Assembly (NCBI GenBank): GCA_031256995.1
Contig: JAIRPL010000015.1
Location: forward strand, 1-34,405
Direction: 5' to 3'
Origin: Puniceicoccales bacterium
Lineage (GTDB): Bacteria > Verrucomicrobiota > Verrucomicrobiia > Opitutales > UBA953
DNA: 34,405 nt
Both the position numbers and the translations under genes were made by a program. Shown piece after piece: positions 1-8,814 of this stretch (position 1 is the stretch's first letter; each line of letters starts with the position of its first letter). The notes below the pieces were generated by a model that was not told where the DNA came from, searched no databases, and saw only the letters and a program-made list of their open reading frames with translations.

Positions 1-70
1 TGGCGCCGGCGCCACCGCAACAGCAACCACAACAAAAACCGCGCCCGCTGACCCGCGCGCTGGCGCGGCC

Positions 71-119
71 GTCGTAGCGCGGCACCGCCGCCGTAACGCG
101 GGTTTCCAAACCTGCTCCC
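71..119 (-). repeat. REP-like element, inverted copy at left edge
   Basis: Positions 93-119 are a reverse-complement copy of the core found four times in tandem at 236-600; the stem here reads GGTTTCCAAACC. A truncated core start (GTCGTAGCGCGG) lies just before it at 71-82, so two partial copies are juxtaposed. This copy faces the opposite way to the tandem array. Bases 1-70 are GC-rich low-complexity sequence in which I see no gene. Confidence 0.6.
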
Positions 120-235
120 TTGACGCCTGCCCCACCCCAATGTGAAAAAGGGGCGGCCAAGGCGGGAAACCAAATCCACCGCTTTTCGTTGGACATCTTA
201 GTTGGCCCACGCCCTCCCCTAAAAAAGCGACTTGA

Positions 236-600
236 AAGCAGGTTTGGAAACCCGCGCTACGACGGTGGCAGCGGCGGCGGCAGAGGAAAGGGTCGCAATG
301 CGCGTAATGACTTGGAACGTGGCGGGGGAGCAGGCTTGGAAGCCCGCGCTACGACGGCGGCAGGGGCGTCGGCAGAGGGCGGGGTCGCAAATGCGCGAAG
401 TGTTTTGGGGTGCGGCGGGGGAGCAGGCTTGGAAGCCCGCGCTACGACGGTGGCAGCGGCGGCGGCAGAGGAAAGGGTCGCAATGCGCGAAGGGTTTTGG
501 AACGCGGCCGGGGAGCAGGCTTGGAAGCCCGCGCTACGGCGGCGGAAAAGGCGCGACGGGGCGCATCGCCCCAGCAGCAGACTAATCCGCAGTCAGGCGG
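236..600 (+). repeat. Tandem array of four ~92-bp REP-like units
   Basis: The core GAGCAGGCTTGGAAGCC followed by CGCGCTACGACGG starts at about 236, 328, 421 and 513, a period of 92-93 bp. Between cores the units share GGCAG...GGGTCGCAATGCGCGAA and a GTTTTGGAACGCGG-like segment. The core can fold into a short hairpin: three units have GGCTT/AAGCC arms, the first has GGTTT/AAACC, a paired change that keeps the stem. Further copies in opposite orientation lie at 93-119 and 33654-33740. Open frames here on both strands are simply translations of the repeat, so I call no gene. The rest of 1-679 holds nothing else I recognise. Confidence 0.75.
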
Positions 601-679
601 GGCGCGGGGCGGGCGGCAGCTTGGGCGCGGCTGGGGCCAAGTCCGAAAAGTTCCGCAGTTGAAGCTTGGGATTTCCTTC

Positions 680-2644
680 CTACAGGGTGTTGAGGAGGGA
701 TTGGGTAAGTCGTTGGATGGTGGTGCGGCAGAGTTCTGAGCCTTGGTTGAGTTCCTGGGCGGCAAGCATGGCGGTCAGGGCGACGGCGAGGTGGCCTTCT
801 TGTTCGCTGGCCCTGGCTTGGTCGAGGAGTCGCGCATATGCGGCAGCGGCTGGGGCAAGTTCTGTGATGGCCTTGCTGATTTCGGGATCGCCCGCCTCCA
901 GTTTCGCGGCTTCCTGCGCGAGATCCCAGGCGGGGCAGGTGTTGTTCTGTTTGTGGAAAGTGCGGGCTTGGAAAAGAATGGCGTCTATTTTCCCGAGGCG
1001 TTCCACGATTTCCTTGAGTTTTCTGGCGCGGACTTCGTCGCCCATGAGGGCAAGGGCAAATTCTTGTTTGCGGTTGAAGATGCTTCGGTGGGCGTTTTCG
1101 GAGAGCAGGCGGTCGAACTCCGGCGTCATTTGGGCGATCTGGTTGGTGCGTTCGCGGACACGGCGTGCGAAGTCGTTGAGCGCCGGGTTGGTGGGCCAGA
1201 TTTTTGCGGCCGCCGTGAGGTGGTTTTTCACGCTTTGGGTGTCCTTTTGAAAAAAGGCGGTCTCGGCGGCGAAAATTTCAAGGTCGCTGGCCTGCTTGGC
1301 GTTGTTGACTTTGCTGAGAACCTGGGTTGCGGGGAAATCCTCGGCGTTGGCCCGGATTTTTTTGACGGCAGCCTCGCATCCCGCGAGGTCGCGGTCATCG
1401 CCCATGCGTTGGAGGTCGCGGCTGGTGGACCAGATCTCGCGCAGGACATGTTTTTTCTCGGGGCTGAAGTAGAGGACGGAGGGTTCGTATTCCCCGAGAA
1501 AGAAGGTTTCCTGCATGCGTTCAAAGGCGCCGAAGCGCTCGCCGTTGTCGTAAAGCGCCGTGATGGCTTTCATGCCTGTATCCACGTCGCGAATGGCTTC
1601 CCGTGCGAGGCCCTCTATCGAGTCTATGGTTGGGACGATGTCACTGACGGGAAACATTTCCTTGACCTGCTTGTTGCCGACGCGCAGGTCGTGCTCCTTG
1701 CTTTGGAATATCTGACGATAGAATCCGCTGGCGATGATGGCGTGGTGGAAGCGGCGTTGGAGGAGGAAGGTCACGATCTGGCTCTGGAATTCCAGGCGTG
1801 CCTTCAGGCCGATCCCTGCGGACTGGGATTCCACGGTGGCGAGTTCCTTGCGCGCCTCGACGAGTCTTTCCTGGCGTCGTTTGGATTCGGCTGTGCCAAC
1901 CTTGGGGGGCGGACCTTTGGATTTTGTGGTTGTTTTCCCGCCTCTGGTTGAGCTGGTTGTTCCGGTGCCCGCGGCGGCGTCCTCGTTGTCTTCGCGCCAT
2001 TGTTCGTAGGATGTGTATTCGCGCAGGGCGGCGTCTTTTTCCTGATGACGGAAGCTGCGGTCTATCTTGAGCTGGCGAAGCTCACGGCGCATTTGCGCGG
2101 TTTTGTAAACGAGGGTGGAGATGGTGCGGCAATTGTCCGCGTCGCCCTCAAATTTTGCCGCCTCGTCGAGCAGGTTCCAGGCGGTTTGGACATTGGAGAC
2201 GTAATTTTGGGGAGTGATCCTGGCGGGCGAAAGCAGGTCCTCTATCTGGCGCAGGATTTGCTCATATCGGCGACCTTCGCCCGATGGGGCGGGCGTCGCG
2301 AGGTATTTTTCGAGGCGCGCGCGCATCAAGCGCGAGTTGCCAAGGTTGAAGGTGCGTCCTTTCCACTGGAAGGAGCCATTCTCAAAATCCACGGAGTCGC
2401 TGTTGACGTTGAAAAGCCTGTCCACCATGCCTTCGGAGGTGGAACTGCGGTAGTCACCGGCTGAGCTGGCGGAGACATTGTTGTTGGCGGATGGCTGGGG
2501 CTGCGCAGCGGGGGCGGGCTGGGGGGCGCCAAATGCCGATGGCATCGGGGCCTGTGCGCGGGCGGGCAAGGTGAAGGCGAGTCCGACGGCAAGCGCGAGA
2601 GCGCAAATGCGGACGTGGAGGGGGAAAAATCGCGATCTTTTCAT
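680..2644 (-). CDS. Secreted hypothetical protein, helical, 654 aa
   Basis: I do not recognise a named family. The ATG start (2642-2644) is followed by a clear Sec signal peptide: basic MKRSRFF, hydrophobic core to about residue 27 and a likely cut after ARAQA. Residues ~35-60 are Ala/Pro/Gln/Ser-rich linker. The rest looks alpha-helical, rich in Ala, Glu, Arg and Leu, with a low-complexity Thr/Ser/Gly/Lys stretch near residues 225-250. The last ~120 residues resemble TPR-like helical pairs, so a periplasmic scaffold or protein-interaction role is possible, but this is inference. Codon use matches neighbours. It is followed upstream on the same strand, 126 bp away, by a small membrane protein (2771-3166), so the two may be co-transcribed. 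No Shine-Dalgarno sequence precedes the start. Confidence 0.8.
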   Translation of the reverse strand: MKRSRFFPLHVRICALALAVGLAFTLPARAQAPMPSAFGAPQPAPAAQPQPSANNNVSASSAGDYRSSTSEGMVDRLFNVNSDSVDFENGSFQWKGRTFNLGNSRLMRARLEKYLATPAPSGEGRRYEQILRQIEDLLSPARITPQNYVSNVQTAWNLLDEAAKFEGDADNCRTISTLVYKTAQMRRELRQLKIDRSFRHQEKDAALREYTSYEQWREDNEDAAAGTGTTSSTRGGKTTTKSKGPPPKVGTAESKRRQERLVEARKELATVESQSAGIGLKARLEFQSQIVTFLLQRRFHHAIIASGFYRQIFQSKEHDLRVGNKQVKEMFPVSDIVPTIDSIEGLAREAIRDVDTGMKAITALYDNGERFGAFERMQETFFLGEYEPSVLYFSPEKKHVLREIWSTSRDLQRMGDDRDLAGCEAAVKKIRANAEDFPATQVLSKVNNAKQASDLEIFAAETAFFQKDTQSVKNHLTAAAKIWPTNPALNDFARRVRERTNQIAQMTPEFDRLLSENAHRSIFNRKQEFALALMGDEVRARKLKEIVERLGKIDAILFQARTFHKQNNTCPAWDLAQEAAKLEAGDPEISKAITELAPAAAAYARLLDQARASEQEGHLAVALTAMLAAQELNQGSELCRTTIQRLTQSLLNTL

Positions 2645-2770
2645 GATGACAAGCGGGTTGAGGGGAGGGGATGTTTTGAAAACGCAAGGGTGGCGCGGAA
2701 AAGGATCGGGATGGCGGTTTTGCGCGGGGAAGGGGGGGATTGCAAACGAGGCCGTTGTCAGTGGGATTTG

Positions 2771-3166
2771 TCAGTAGGATTTTATTTTTTTCGCGATGCA
2801 ATTGCCCCTGTTCACGAACAGCGTGAATTCGTAGCGCTGGCCGACCTCAAAGACGGCGGTCTTGTCAAGCTCGGCAGGTATGATGATGAGCGTTGGCGTG
2901 GAGCGGGGGATGCCTGTCTCGTCGAAGGTTTTGATGGAAAGCAGCCGGGCCTTGCCCTGTTCGTAACCAAGTTGCTGGTGGATGGTGCCGCGGGCCAGAT
3001 AAGTGTTACCTTCAAGTGTGCGCCAGCTTTGCGCGTAATTTTGCGGGTTGAAGAGCGGAATGTCGGAGGAGCTGACATTGCGGAAGAGCAGTACGCCCGC
3101 CAACCCGAGTATGGCAGTGGCGGGGAGCGCCGCGACATAGATGAATGGATTCACTTTGAAGCTCAT
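2771..3166 (-). CDS. Small membrane-anchored hypothetical protein, 131 aa
   Basis: The frame is open further upstream, but residues before MSFKVNPF look non-coding, so I choose the ATG at 3164-3166. The protein has one N-terminal membrane segment (about residues 8-25, YVAALPATAILGLAGVLLF) followed by a soluble domain of ~105 residues with alternating hydrophobic residues suggestive of beta strands (STPTLIIIPAEL, YEFTLFVNRG). The anchor could be an uncleaved signal sequence, placing the domain outside the inner membrane. There is no recognised motif and I assign no function. It precedes the 654-aa exported protein on the same strand. An open frame of doubtful reality (3163-3573) ends by an ATGA overlap with this start. 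Confidence 0.65.
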   Translation of the reverse strand: MSFKVNPFIYVAALPATAILGLAGVLLFRNVSSSDIPLFNPQNYAQSWRTLEGNTYLARGTIHQQLGYEQGKARLLSIKTFDETGIPRSTPTLIIIPAELDKTAVFEVGQRYEFTLFVNRGNCIAKKIKSY

Positions 3167-3624
3167 ATGGACACCGGGTTTAATTCCTGCGCGTTGTATG
3201 TGGCGCACGGGTGATTTTGGCAACCCGTAAGAAGCGGATTTTCGGTCCTCGTCCCCAGACAGGAAATTCGCCCCAAAAACACCGGAGATTCCGTCGGATT
3301 TTTCCAAAAAAATTTGCCGTGGGCGGCAGATTCGCAACCCCTTCCATGTCGTTTCCTGTTTCGCGCATTTTCGCGCCAGAAAAATGGCTTGCGAACCCAA
3401 TTTTCGCCATGATGACGCCAAGCCGCCCGCGAGCACGGCCGGCGTGTGGCTTCGTCGGCGGGCAGGCTGGAGGTCATCGAGGAATTTGCGAAGCTCCCAA
3501 GGCGAACCCCGCGGTCGATGGCGGGGCCTTCATCCATGCTTTTCGTCCATGGTTTCGCGTCCTGTTGGGACATGGTGTTGTTACGGAGATTGACCTTGCC
3601 GCCACCGTCCGTTTCAAAAATCGC
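3167..3624. other. Divergent intergenic region, 458 bp
   Basis: This lies between the minus-strand membrane protein (start 3166) and the plus-strand solute-binding protein (start 3625) and should hold promoters for both, though I see no convincing -35/-10 pair. A minus-strand frame, 3163-3573, would give 136 residues starting MSQQDAKPWTK and overlaps the next ATG by ATGA. Its first ~45 residues look protein-like; the remainder looks like translated non-coding sequence. I leave it as an unproven candidate. Confidence 0.4.
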
Positions 3625-5589
3625 ATGAAATTCCCCAAACGTTTTTGGGCGGGCCTTGCGACGTGCTTTTGTGCCGCCGTTTTCGTGTTTTTTTACGCGG
3701 ACATCGCCTTCTCTGCCGAATCCGCCCGGCATTCCGTTCCGCCCGAAGCCGTTCCCGTTCCAGCGGCCGCCGCCCAGTATTATAAAAGCCGCCCCGATTT
3801 TTTCCATTTTGCCAAAATAGGCGATTTGCCAGCCGATCTCGTTTGGGAGACGAACGATGCCGATCCTGAATTTTCCTCCCCCGATGCCCGCCGGGGGGGC
3901 GTGATTTCCTTCGCAATCCCCACATTTCCCCCCGCTCTGCGGCGTGTCGGCCCCAATGCCAATAATTCGTTCCGAAGTTTTATTTACGACAATTACCTCA
4001 TCGCGCTCACGATAGACCATCCTGATACCGGGCGGCCCATTCCGGGGACTGCCACGCATTGGGCGGTTTCCAAGGATCGGAAGACCGTTTTTTACCGCCT
4101 CAATCCATCCGTGCGTTTCACCGATGGCCAGCCTGTCTCCGCCGACGATTATCTCTTCACCTTTTATTTCCACAACAGTCCCCATATCCAGGCCCCTTGG
4201 TATAACGACTACTACGGGACGGAGTTTGCGGGCATCACAAAATACGACGATTACACGATTTCGATAACACTTCCGGATGAGCGCCCGGATCCGGTTTACC
4301 ACACTTCCATTGAGCCGACTCCGCGCAATTTCTTTGGCGATCTCGGCCCGGATTACGTCATCAAAAACCAATTCCTCCAACAACCCACGGTCGGCCCTTA
4401 TTTTGTGGATCATGCCCGCATCGTTGCCGAGCAGAGCATCACACTCCGGCGTGTCGAAAATTGGTGGGGCGACAGGCAGCGTTATTTCCGCCATCGCTAC
4501 AATCCTGACGAAATTCTTTATCGTGTCGTGCGCGACCCGGACAAGGCGTTCAAAATGTTTCTTCTTGGCGATCTCGACCTCATGGAGATTCGCGTTCCCA
4601 AATATTGGCACTCCTTGAACAAGTCACCCGAGGTGCGCGATGGATACATCGAGAAACACACTTTCTACTATGACCGCCCCGTCCCCACTTGGGGCCTTTA
4701 TTTGAACACCATTCGCCCCGGGCTGGAAAATCGCGAGATCCGCCTTGGGATCCAGTTCGCGACGGATTGGAATCGTGTCATAAATACCTTTTACCGTGGT
4801 GATTACCAACGTCTCAACCAATACGCCGAAGGTTTTGGCCCGCTTACGAATCCGCGTATTCGCGCCCGCCCCTACTCTCCGGATGTCGCCCGGCGTCACT
4901 TCGCGGCGGCCGGTTTCACCGAGAGCGGCTCCGATGGAATCCTGCGCAACCCCGCGACGGGCGAACGCCTGACTTTCCAGCTCACCTGCCGCGATGGCGA
5001 TGTGCGCAAGTGTCTGCCCGCCCTTGTGGACTCCGCGCGCAAGGCCGGATTGGAGTTTCGCCCCGAGGCGCTGGAGCAGACAACCTTCTTCAAAAAAACG
5101 CAGGAGAAAAAACACGACATCGCGCTGACCGCGTGGCAGGTGTCCAATAAATTCCCGACTTACTGGGAGGGGTTTCACATGGAAAATGCCCTTGAGCGGA
5201 ATCCGGACGGGACTTTTTCCAACAACCCCCGCCGTCAGACGAACAATATCACCAGCACGCGCGATCCGGAACTCTCCAAGCTCATCGACCGCCATCGCGC
5301 GGCGCGGACCCTCGAGGAGATGCGTGTGCTTGGCCATGATATCCAGCAACGCATTCATGATGATGCCTGTTTTGTCCCAGGCTACAAGGTTGTCACCACA
5401 CGCGTCGCCTCCTGGCGCTGGCTCAAGTATCCACCCGGGTTTGGGATGAGGAATAGCGATGATGTCTTTGAAACCGGGACCTACTGGCTTGATCCGGACG
5501 CAAAGGCGGAGACCGCCGCCGCGCGTGCCTCCGGAAAAACATTTCCGCGCGTGATCGCGGTACATGACCGCTTCGATCCGGAGAAATAG
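3625..5589 (+). CDS. ABC transporter substrate-binding protein, family 5 (peptide/opine type)
   Basis: This is a periplasmic solute-binding protein of the SBP_bac_5 (DppA/OppA/YejA) family, which delivers peptides or similar ligands to an inner-membrane ABC permease. The frame opens at 3211, but the first 138 codons look non-coding; the ATG at 3625 is followed by a signal peptide (MKFPKRFW, then a hydrophobic core to about residue 30), giving 654 residues, large like YejA/MppA-type members. The family signature is at residues 164-180, RFTDGQPVSADDYLFTF. Residues ~200-640 contain the usual features, including a Trp/Tyr-rich binding-lobe sequence. No permease or ATPase gene is in the window, so its transporter partner is elsewhere or it is an orphan receptor. 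hemN follows 136 bp downstream on the same strand. Confidence 0.85.
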   Translation: MKFPKRFWAGLATCFCAAVFVFFYADIAFSAESARHSVPPEAVPVPAAAAQYYKSRPDFFHFAKIGDLPADLVWETNDADPEFSSPDARRGGVISFAIPTFPPALRRVGPNANNSFRSFIYDNYLIALTIDHPDTGRPIPGTATHWAVSKDRKTVFYRLNPSVRFTDGQPVSADDYLFTFYFHNSPHIQAPWYNDYYGTEFAGITKYDDYTISITLPDERPDPVYHTSIEPTPRNFFGDLGPDYVIKNQFLQQPTVGPYFVDHARIVAEQSITLRRVENWWGDRQRYFRHRYNPDEILYRVVRDPDKAFKMFLLGDLDLMEIRVPKYWHSLNKSPEVRDGYIEKHTFYYDRPVPTWGLYLNTIRPGLENREIRLGIQFATDWNRVINTFYRGDYQRLNQYAEGFGPLTNPRIRARPYSPDVARRHFAAAGFTESGSDGILRNPATGERLTFQLTCRDGDVRKCLPALVDSARKAGLEFRPEALEQTTFFKKTQEKKHDIALTAWQVSNKFPTYWEGFHMENALERNPDGTFSNNPRRQTNNITSTRDPELSKLIDRHRAARTLEEMRVLGHDIQQRIHDDACFVPGYKVVTTRVASWRWLKYPPGFGMRNSDDVFETGTYWLDPDAKAETAAARASGKTFPRVIAVHDRFDPEK

Positions 5590-5607
5590 CGGAAGAAAAT
5601 TTTCCGC
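5589..5607 (+). terminator. Possible stem-loop after the solute-binding protein gene
   Basis: GCGGAAGAAAATTTTCCGC can form an 8-bp stem (one G-T pair) with a 3-nt loop and overlaps the stop codon. No immediate U-run follows, though a T-rich stretch lies ~20 nt on (5630-5638). This is a weak candidate for an intrinsic terminator or mRNA 3'-end stabiliser. Confidence 0.35.
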
Positions 5608-5725
5608 CACCAGCTTTCCCCAAAACGATTTCTTTTTTCATTTTGGACCGCCCGTGCCGTCCGCGATGCGCCGTCCGCAGGCGAACAAGCCGTCCCCGCG
5701 CGTGTCGCATCCCGCCAGCAAACCC

Positions 5726-7135
5726 ATGAGCAACTTTTCGCAAACGGACAGCCTGCGCCTCGACCTTGTCCCCAAATACAATGTGCCCGGCCCCCGGTAC
5801 ACCTCCTATCCGACGGCGGTGCGGTTCTCTGCGGACACGCCCCGTTCCGCCCTCCTTGCCGACGCGCTGGATGACCTCACGGTCGCGCCCTCGCTCTCGC
5901 TCTACGTCCACATTCCCTTTTGCGAAAGCCTTTGCTGGTACTGTGCCTGCAATACCGTCACCACCAACGATCATGCCCGTTCCCGCGCCTACATTGAGAC
6001 GCTGGGCCTCGAGGCCGCCCTGTGGGCCGACACCGCCTGCCGCCTTCCGCCTGTCACGCAGCTTCATTTTGGGGGCGGGACCCCCACTTTTCTCACTCCA
6101 CTCGAAATCCGGCGCCTTGGCGAACTGCTTCACGAGAACTTTGAATTCGCGCCCGACGCCGAGATTTCCGTTGAAATGGACCCGCGCCGCCTCACGCCCG
6201 GCCACGTTGGCGCCTACCGCGAATTGGGCATGAACCGCGTCTCGTTCGGCGTGCAGGATTTTGACTCCGGCGCCCAGCGGGCCGTCAATCGTTTGCAAAC
6301 CCTTGAGATGACCCGTGACGCCATCACGTGGGCGCGGGAGGCGGGCTGCGCCTCGGTCAATCTTGATCTTATTTACGGCCTTCCCGGGCAGACCGGGGAG
6401 ACCTTCTCGCGCACGCTCGACGAGGTGCTGCGTCTTGCGCCCGACCGTCTGGCGGTGTTTGCCTACGCGCATGTTCCGTGGTTGCGCCCCGCCCAGCGTG
6501 TTTTCGAGCGTGCGGGCAGCCTGCCTGGCCCGGAAATGCGCCTTTCCCTTCTGGGCATGGCCATCGAACGTCTCACGGGCGCCGGCTACGTGGCCGTGGG
6601 CATGGATCATTTTGCGCTGCCGTCCGACGAGCTTGCGCGCGCGTTCCGCGAAAAACGCCTCCACCGCAATTTCCAGGGTTATTCCACGCGCGCCGGCCTC
6701 TCCATTCTTGGCCTGGGGGCGACGGCCATCTCGCAAACCCCCGGAGCGTTTCGCCAAAATGAGAAGGATGTCGCGAAATGGGGCGCGCGCATCGAGGCCG
6801 GCGAATTCCCGGTGGAGCGCGGCACGCTGCTTTCCGACGAGGACAGGCGCCGCCGTGAGTTGATCATGGGCATCATGTGCGACGGCGTGCTCGAGTACGA
6901 TGTTCTTGCGAAAAAACTAGGCGTGGATGTTCGCGAGCATTACGCCGGGGAGTTGCGCAAACTTGCCCCGCTTGAGGCCGATGGCCTCGTCCGCCTTGGG
7001 GCGGACCGCCTTGAGGCCACTCCCGCCGGGCGCCTTTTTTTGCGCAATATCGCGATGGCGTTTGACGCCTACCTCCCGCCGCCCGTCCCCGCCGGAAGCC
7101 AGGAGCCAGCCCCGCACCATTCGCGAACCGTCTGA
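5726..7135 (+). CDS. hemN: Oxygen-independent coproporphyrinogen III oxidase
   Basis: HemN is a cytoplasmic radical-SAM enzyme that decarboxylates coproporphyrinogen III to protoporphyrinogen IX without oxygen, in haem synthesis. Starting at the ATG 5726-5728 gives 469 residues, close to E. coli HemN (457). The radical-SAM cluster motif is intact, HIPFCESLCWYCAC with His62, Cys66, Cys70, Cys73 and Cys75, in the HxxxCxxxCxxCxC arrangement typical of true HemN rather than HemW. Other family sequences are visible: YTSYPTA near residues 25-31, FGGGTPTFL, YGLPGQT and the HNFQGYST element near residue 315. The frame is open back to 5564, overlapping the previous gene, but the extra residues are low-complexity and not family-like. 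It converges on an MFS gene 33 bp away. It implies that haem can be made under anoxic conditions. Confidence 0.93.
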   Translation: MSNFSQTDSLRLDLVPKYNVPGPRYTSYPTAVRFSADTPRSALLADALDDLTVAPSLSLYVHIPFCESLCWYCACNTVTTNDHARSRAYIETLGLEAALWADTACRLPPVTQLHFGGGTPTFLTPLEIRRLGELLHENFEFAPDAEISVEMDPRRLTPGHVGAYRELGMNRVSFGVQDFDSGAQRAVNRLQTLEMTRDAITWAREAGCASVNLDLIYGLPGQTGETFSRTLDEVLRLAPDRLAVFAYAHVPWLRPAQRVFERAGSLPGPEMRLSLLGMAIERLTGAGYVAVGMDHFALPSDELARAFREKRLHRNFQGYSTRAGLSILGLGATAISQTPGAFRQNEKDVAKWGARIEAGEFPVERGTLLSDEDRRRRELIMGIMCDGVLEYDVLAKKLGVDVREHYAGELRKLAPLEADGLVRLGADRLEATPAGRLFLRNIAMAFDAYLPPPVPAGSQEPAPHHSRTV

Positions 7136-7168
7136 CAAATCACCTTTTTTGGGGAAAGGCGGTTTGCC

Positions 7169-8722
7169 TCATTTTTCCGGCTTCAAATCTTGAAGGGGCG
7201 GCAGTTTGCGCAGGCCGGGGAACAGCAGCCCCACGGCACCCACAACCCCGAGGATGCACCACGCGCCGATGGATGCCGCCGCGCGCGCCCCAAAGCCCGC
7301 GGCCATCATGCCGCCGCGAAACTCTGAAATCTCATTGGAAGAGCCTATGAACAATTGGTTCACGGAGGTCACGCGCCCGCGCAAGTGGTTGGGCGTGAGC
7401 ATTTGCACAAGCGTGTGCCGGATCACCACGCTCACATTGTCACACATGCCGCTGAGGAAGAGTGCCGCGAGCGAAAGGGGAAGGCTCTTCGATACCGCGA
7501 AGACAAGCGTTGCCGCGCCAAATCCAAAAACCGTCCACAACAACACCCGCCCCGGGCGCTTGAATGGCGGCATCCGCACGAGGACCAGCGCCATGATGAA
7601 CGCGCCGCACGGCAGCGCCCCGCGCAACAAGCCGAGCGCAAGCGACGATTTTATGTAATCGCTGGCAAGGATGCTCTCCGCGTAAATGGGATACAGGGCG
7701 ACAACGCCGCCGAGCAGCACCGCAAAAAGGTCCAGGGTGATGGCCGCGAGCACGGGCTTGTGTTTCCAGATGAACGAGACCCCGGCGAGCGCGCCAGGGT
7801 TGTCCCCGGGGACGGGCTGCGCGCCACTTTGCGGCGCAGGGGGGCGCCGGACGGGGTTTTCATCCGCCGCCGTCGCATCCCGTGGGGATCGCGGTTTTTC
7901 CGATTCCTCCTCCGGGGCATTGAGCTTGATGCGTGTGAACGTGAACGCCAGCAGGAGCGAGAACAGGGCGTCCAACGCGTAGACAAGCGTGAATCCGGTG
8001 ACGGAGGCGCCGCCAAAGGAAAGCCCGGCGATGAGTCCGCCAAGCGGCGGCCCGAGCGTGGATGACAGCTCGAACGCCGTGGAATTCAGGATGAACGCGT
8101 TTGGAATTACTTTTTGGGGAACAAGTTGCGGGATGAGCGCCGCGCGGGCCGGATTGCCGATGACTCGTGCCGCCGAATGCAGGAATTGCAGCAGGAAGAC
8201 GATGGGCAAGGCGATGTTGTCAAAATGGATGCCCGCCTTGTCTGACTCCGATGTGAAAAAGAGCGCCGCGTCGCGGATGAAATCATTGGCCGCGTTGAGC
8301 GGGGCGTTGTCGCGTGGGATCAAGTCGTGGAACTGCGTGCAAAGGACGAGCGCCACGGAGAAGACAAATGACAGCCCCATCGTCACAAAATTGATTTTCC
8401 GCCGGTCCACCCTGTCGGCAAGCACCCCGGCGGGCAGGACAAACAAGAGCAGGGGAATGACATTGACGAAGCCGATGAAGCCGATTGCGGCGGCGGAATG
8501 CGTCCATTGATAGACCTGCCAGGCGATCGCCACCGCCAGGCCTTGCCGGAAGAGCAGGAACAGGAAATTGGGGAAGACAAAACGCCGGAATCCAGGAAAG
8601 CGCAGCGCCGGGTATGGGTCGCGGTGCTCGCGGCCTGTGGGCGGCGGCCCGTCTGGCGGTGGGGCGGGCGAATGGGAGGCCCCGTTGGCGAATTCAAGGC
8701 AAGAATCGTTTTTACCCTTCAT
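7169..8722 (-). CDS. MFS transporter, EntS/MFS_3-like exporter
   Basis: This is a 517-residue major facilitator superfamily protein, probably a proton-driven exporter in the inner membrane. After a polar, Pro-rich ~35-residue N-terminus, membrane segments begin near residue 48. The MFS motif A is visible between segments 2 and 3 (GVLADRVDRRK, residues 99-109). The overall pattern, including NPARAALIPQLVP and TLGPPLGGLIAG, fits the group containing the enterobactin exporter EntS and related MFS_3 proteins; substrate cannot be read from sequence. A long hydrophilic loop (about residues 265-315, rich in Pro, Glu, Arg) joins the two halves. The ATG at 8720-8722 lies 253 bp downstream of truA on the same strand, with a strong hairpin (8815-8856) between. 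It converges with hemN. Confidence 0.88.
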   Translation of the reverse strand: MKGKNDSCLEFANGASHSPAPPPDGPPPTGREHRDPYPALRFPGFRRFVFPNFLFLLFRQGLAVAIAWQVYQWTHSAAAIGFIGFVNVIPLLLFVLPAGVLADRVDRRKINFVTMGLSFVFSVALVLCTQFHDLIPRDNAPLNAANDFIRDAALFFTSESDKAGIHFDNIALPIVFLLQFLHSAARVIGNPARAALIPQLVPQKVIPNAFILNSTAFELSSTLGPPLGGLIAGLSFGGASVTGFTLVYALDALFSLLLAFTFTRIKLNAPEEESEKPRSPRDATAADENPVRRPPAPQSGAQPVPGDNPGALAGVSFIWKHKPVLAAITLDLFAVLLGGVVALYPIYAESILASDYIKSSLALGLLRGALPCGAFIMALVLVRMPPFKRPGRVLLWTVFGFGAATLVFAVSKSLPLSLAALFLSGMCDNVSVVIRHTLVQMLTPNHLRGRVTSVNQLFIGSSNEISEFRGGMMAAGFGARAAASIGAWCILGVVGAVGLLFPGLRKLPPLQDLKPEK

Positions 8723-8814
8723 TTACCGCGGATAGTGGAAAAAACACGCCCCGGTTCGAGAAAAATGCCGGGGAACGTCCTGGCCGCGCGGAATGGCGGG
8801 GTGTTTTCCACCAC

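Noticed and set aside
120-765. Several open frames on both strands in the left repeat array
   Set aside because: They translate the tandem repeat itself and repeat their peptide with the DNA period; there is no start context or conserved protein.
743-1951. Long plus-strand open frame opposite the 654-aa gene
   Set aside because: It is antisense to a protein with a good signal peptide and coding pattern; the translation is compositionally odd, as expected in GC-rich DNA.
3163-4611. 482-codon minus-strand open frame
   Set aside because: Most of it is antisense to the solute-binding protein, whose family motifs are clear. Only the part below 3573 is left as a doubtful candidate.
5423-6757. 444-codon minus-strand frame opposite hemN
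   Set aside because: Antisense to hemN, which has intact radical-SAM and family motifs.
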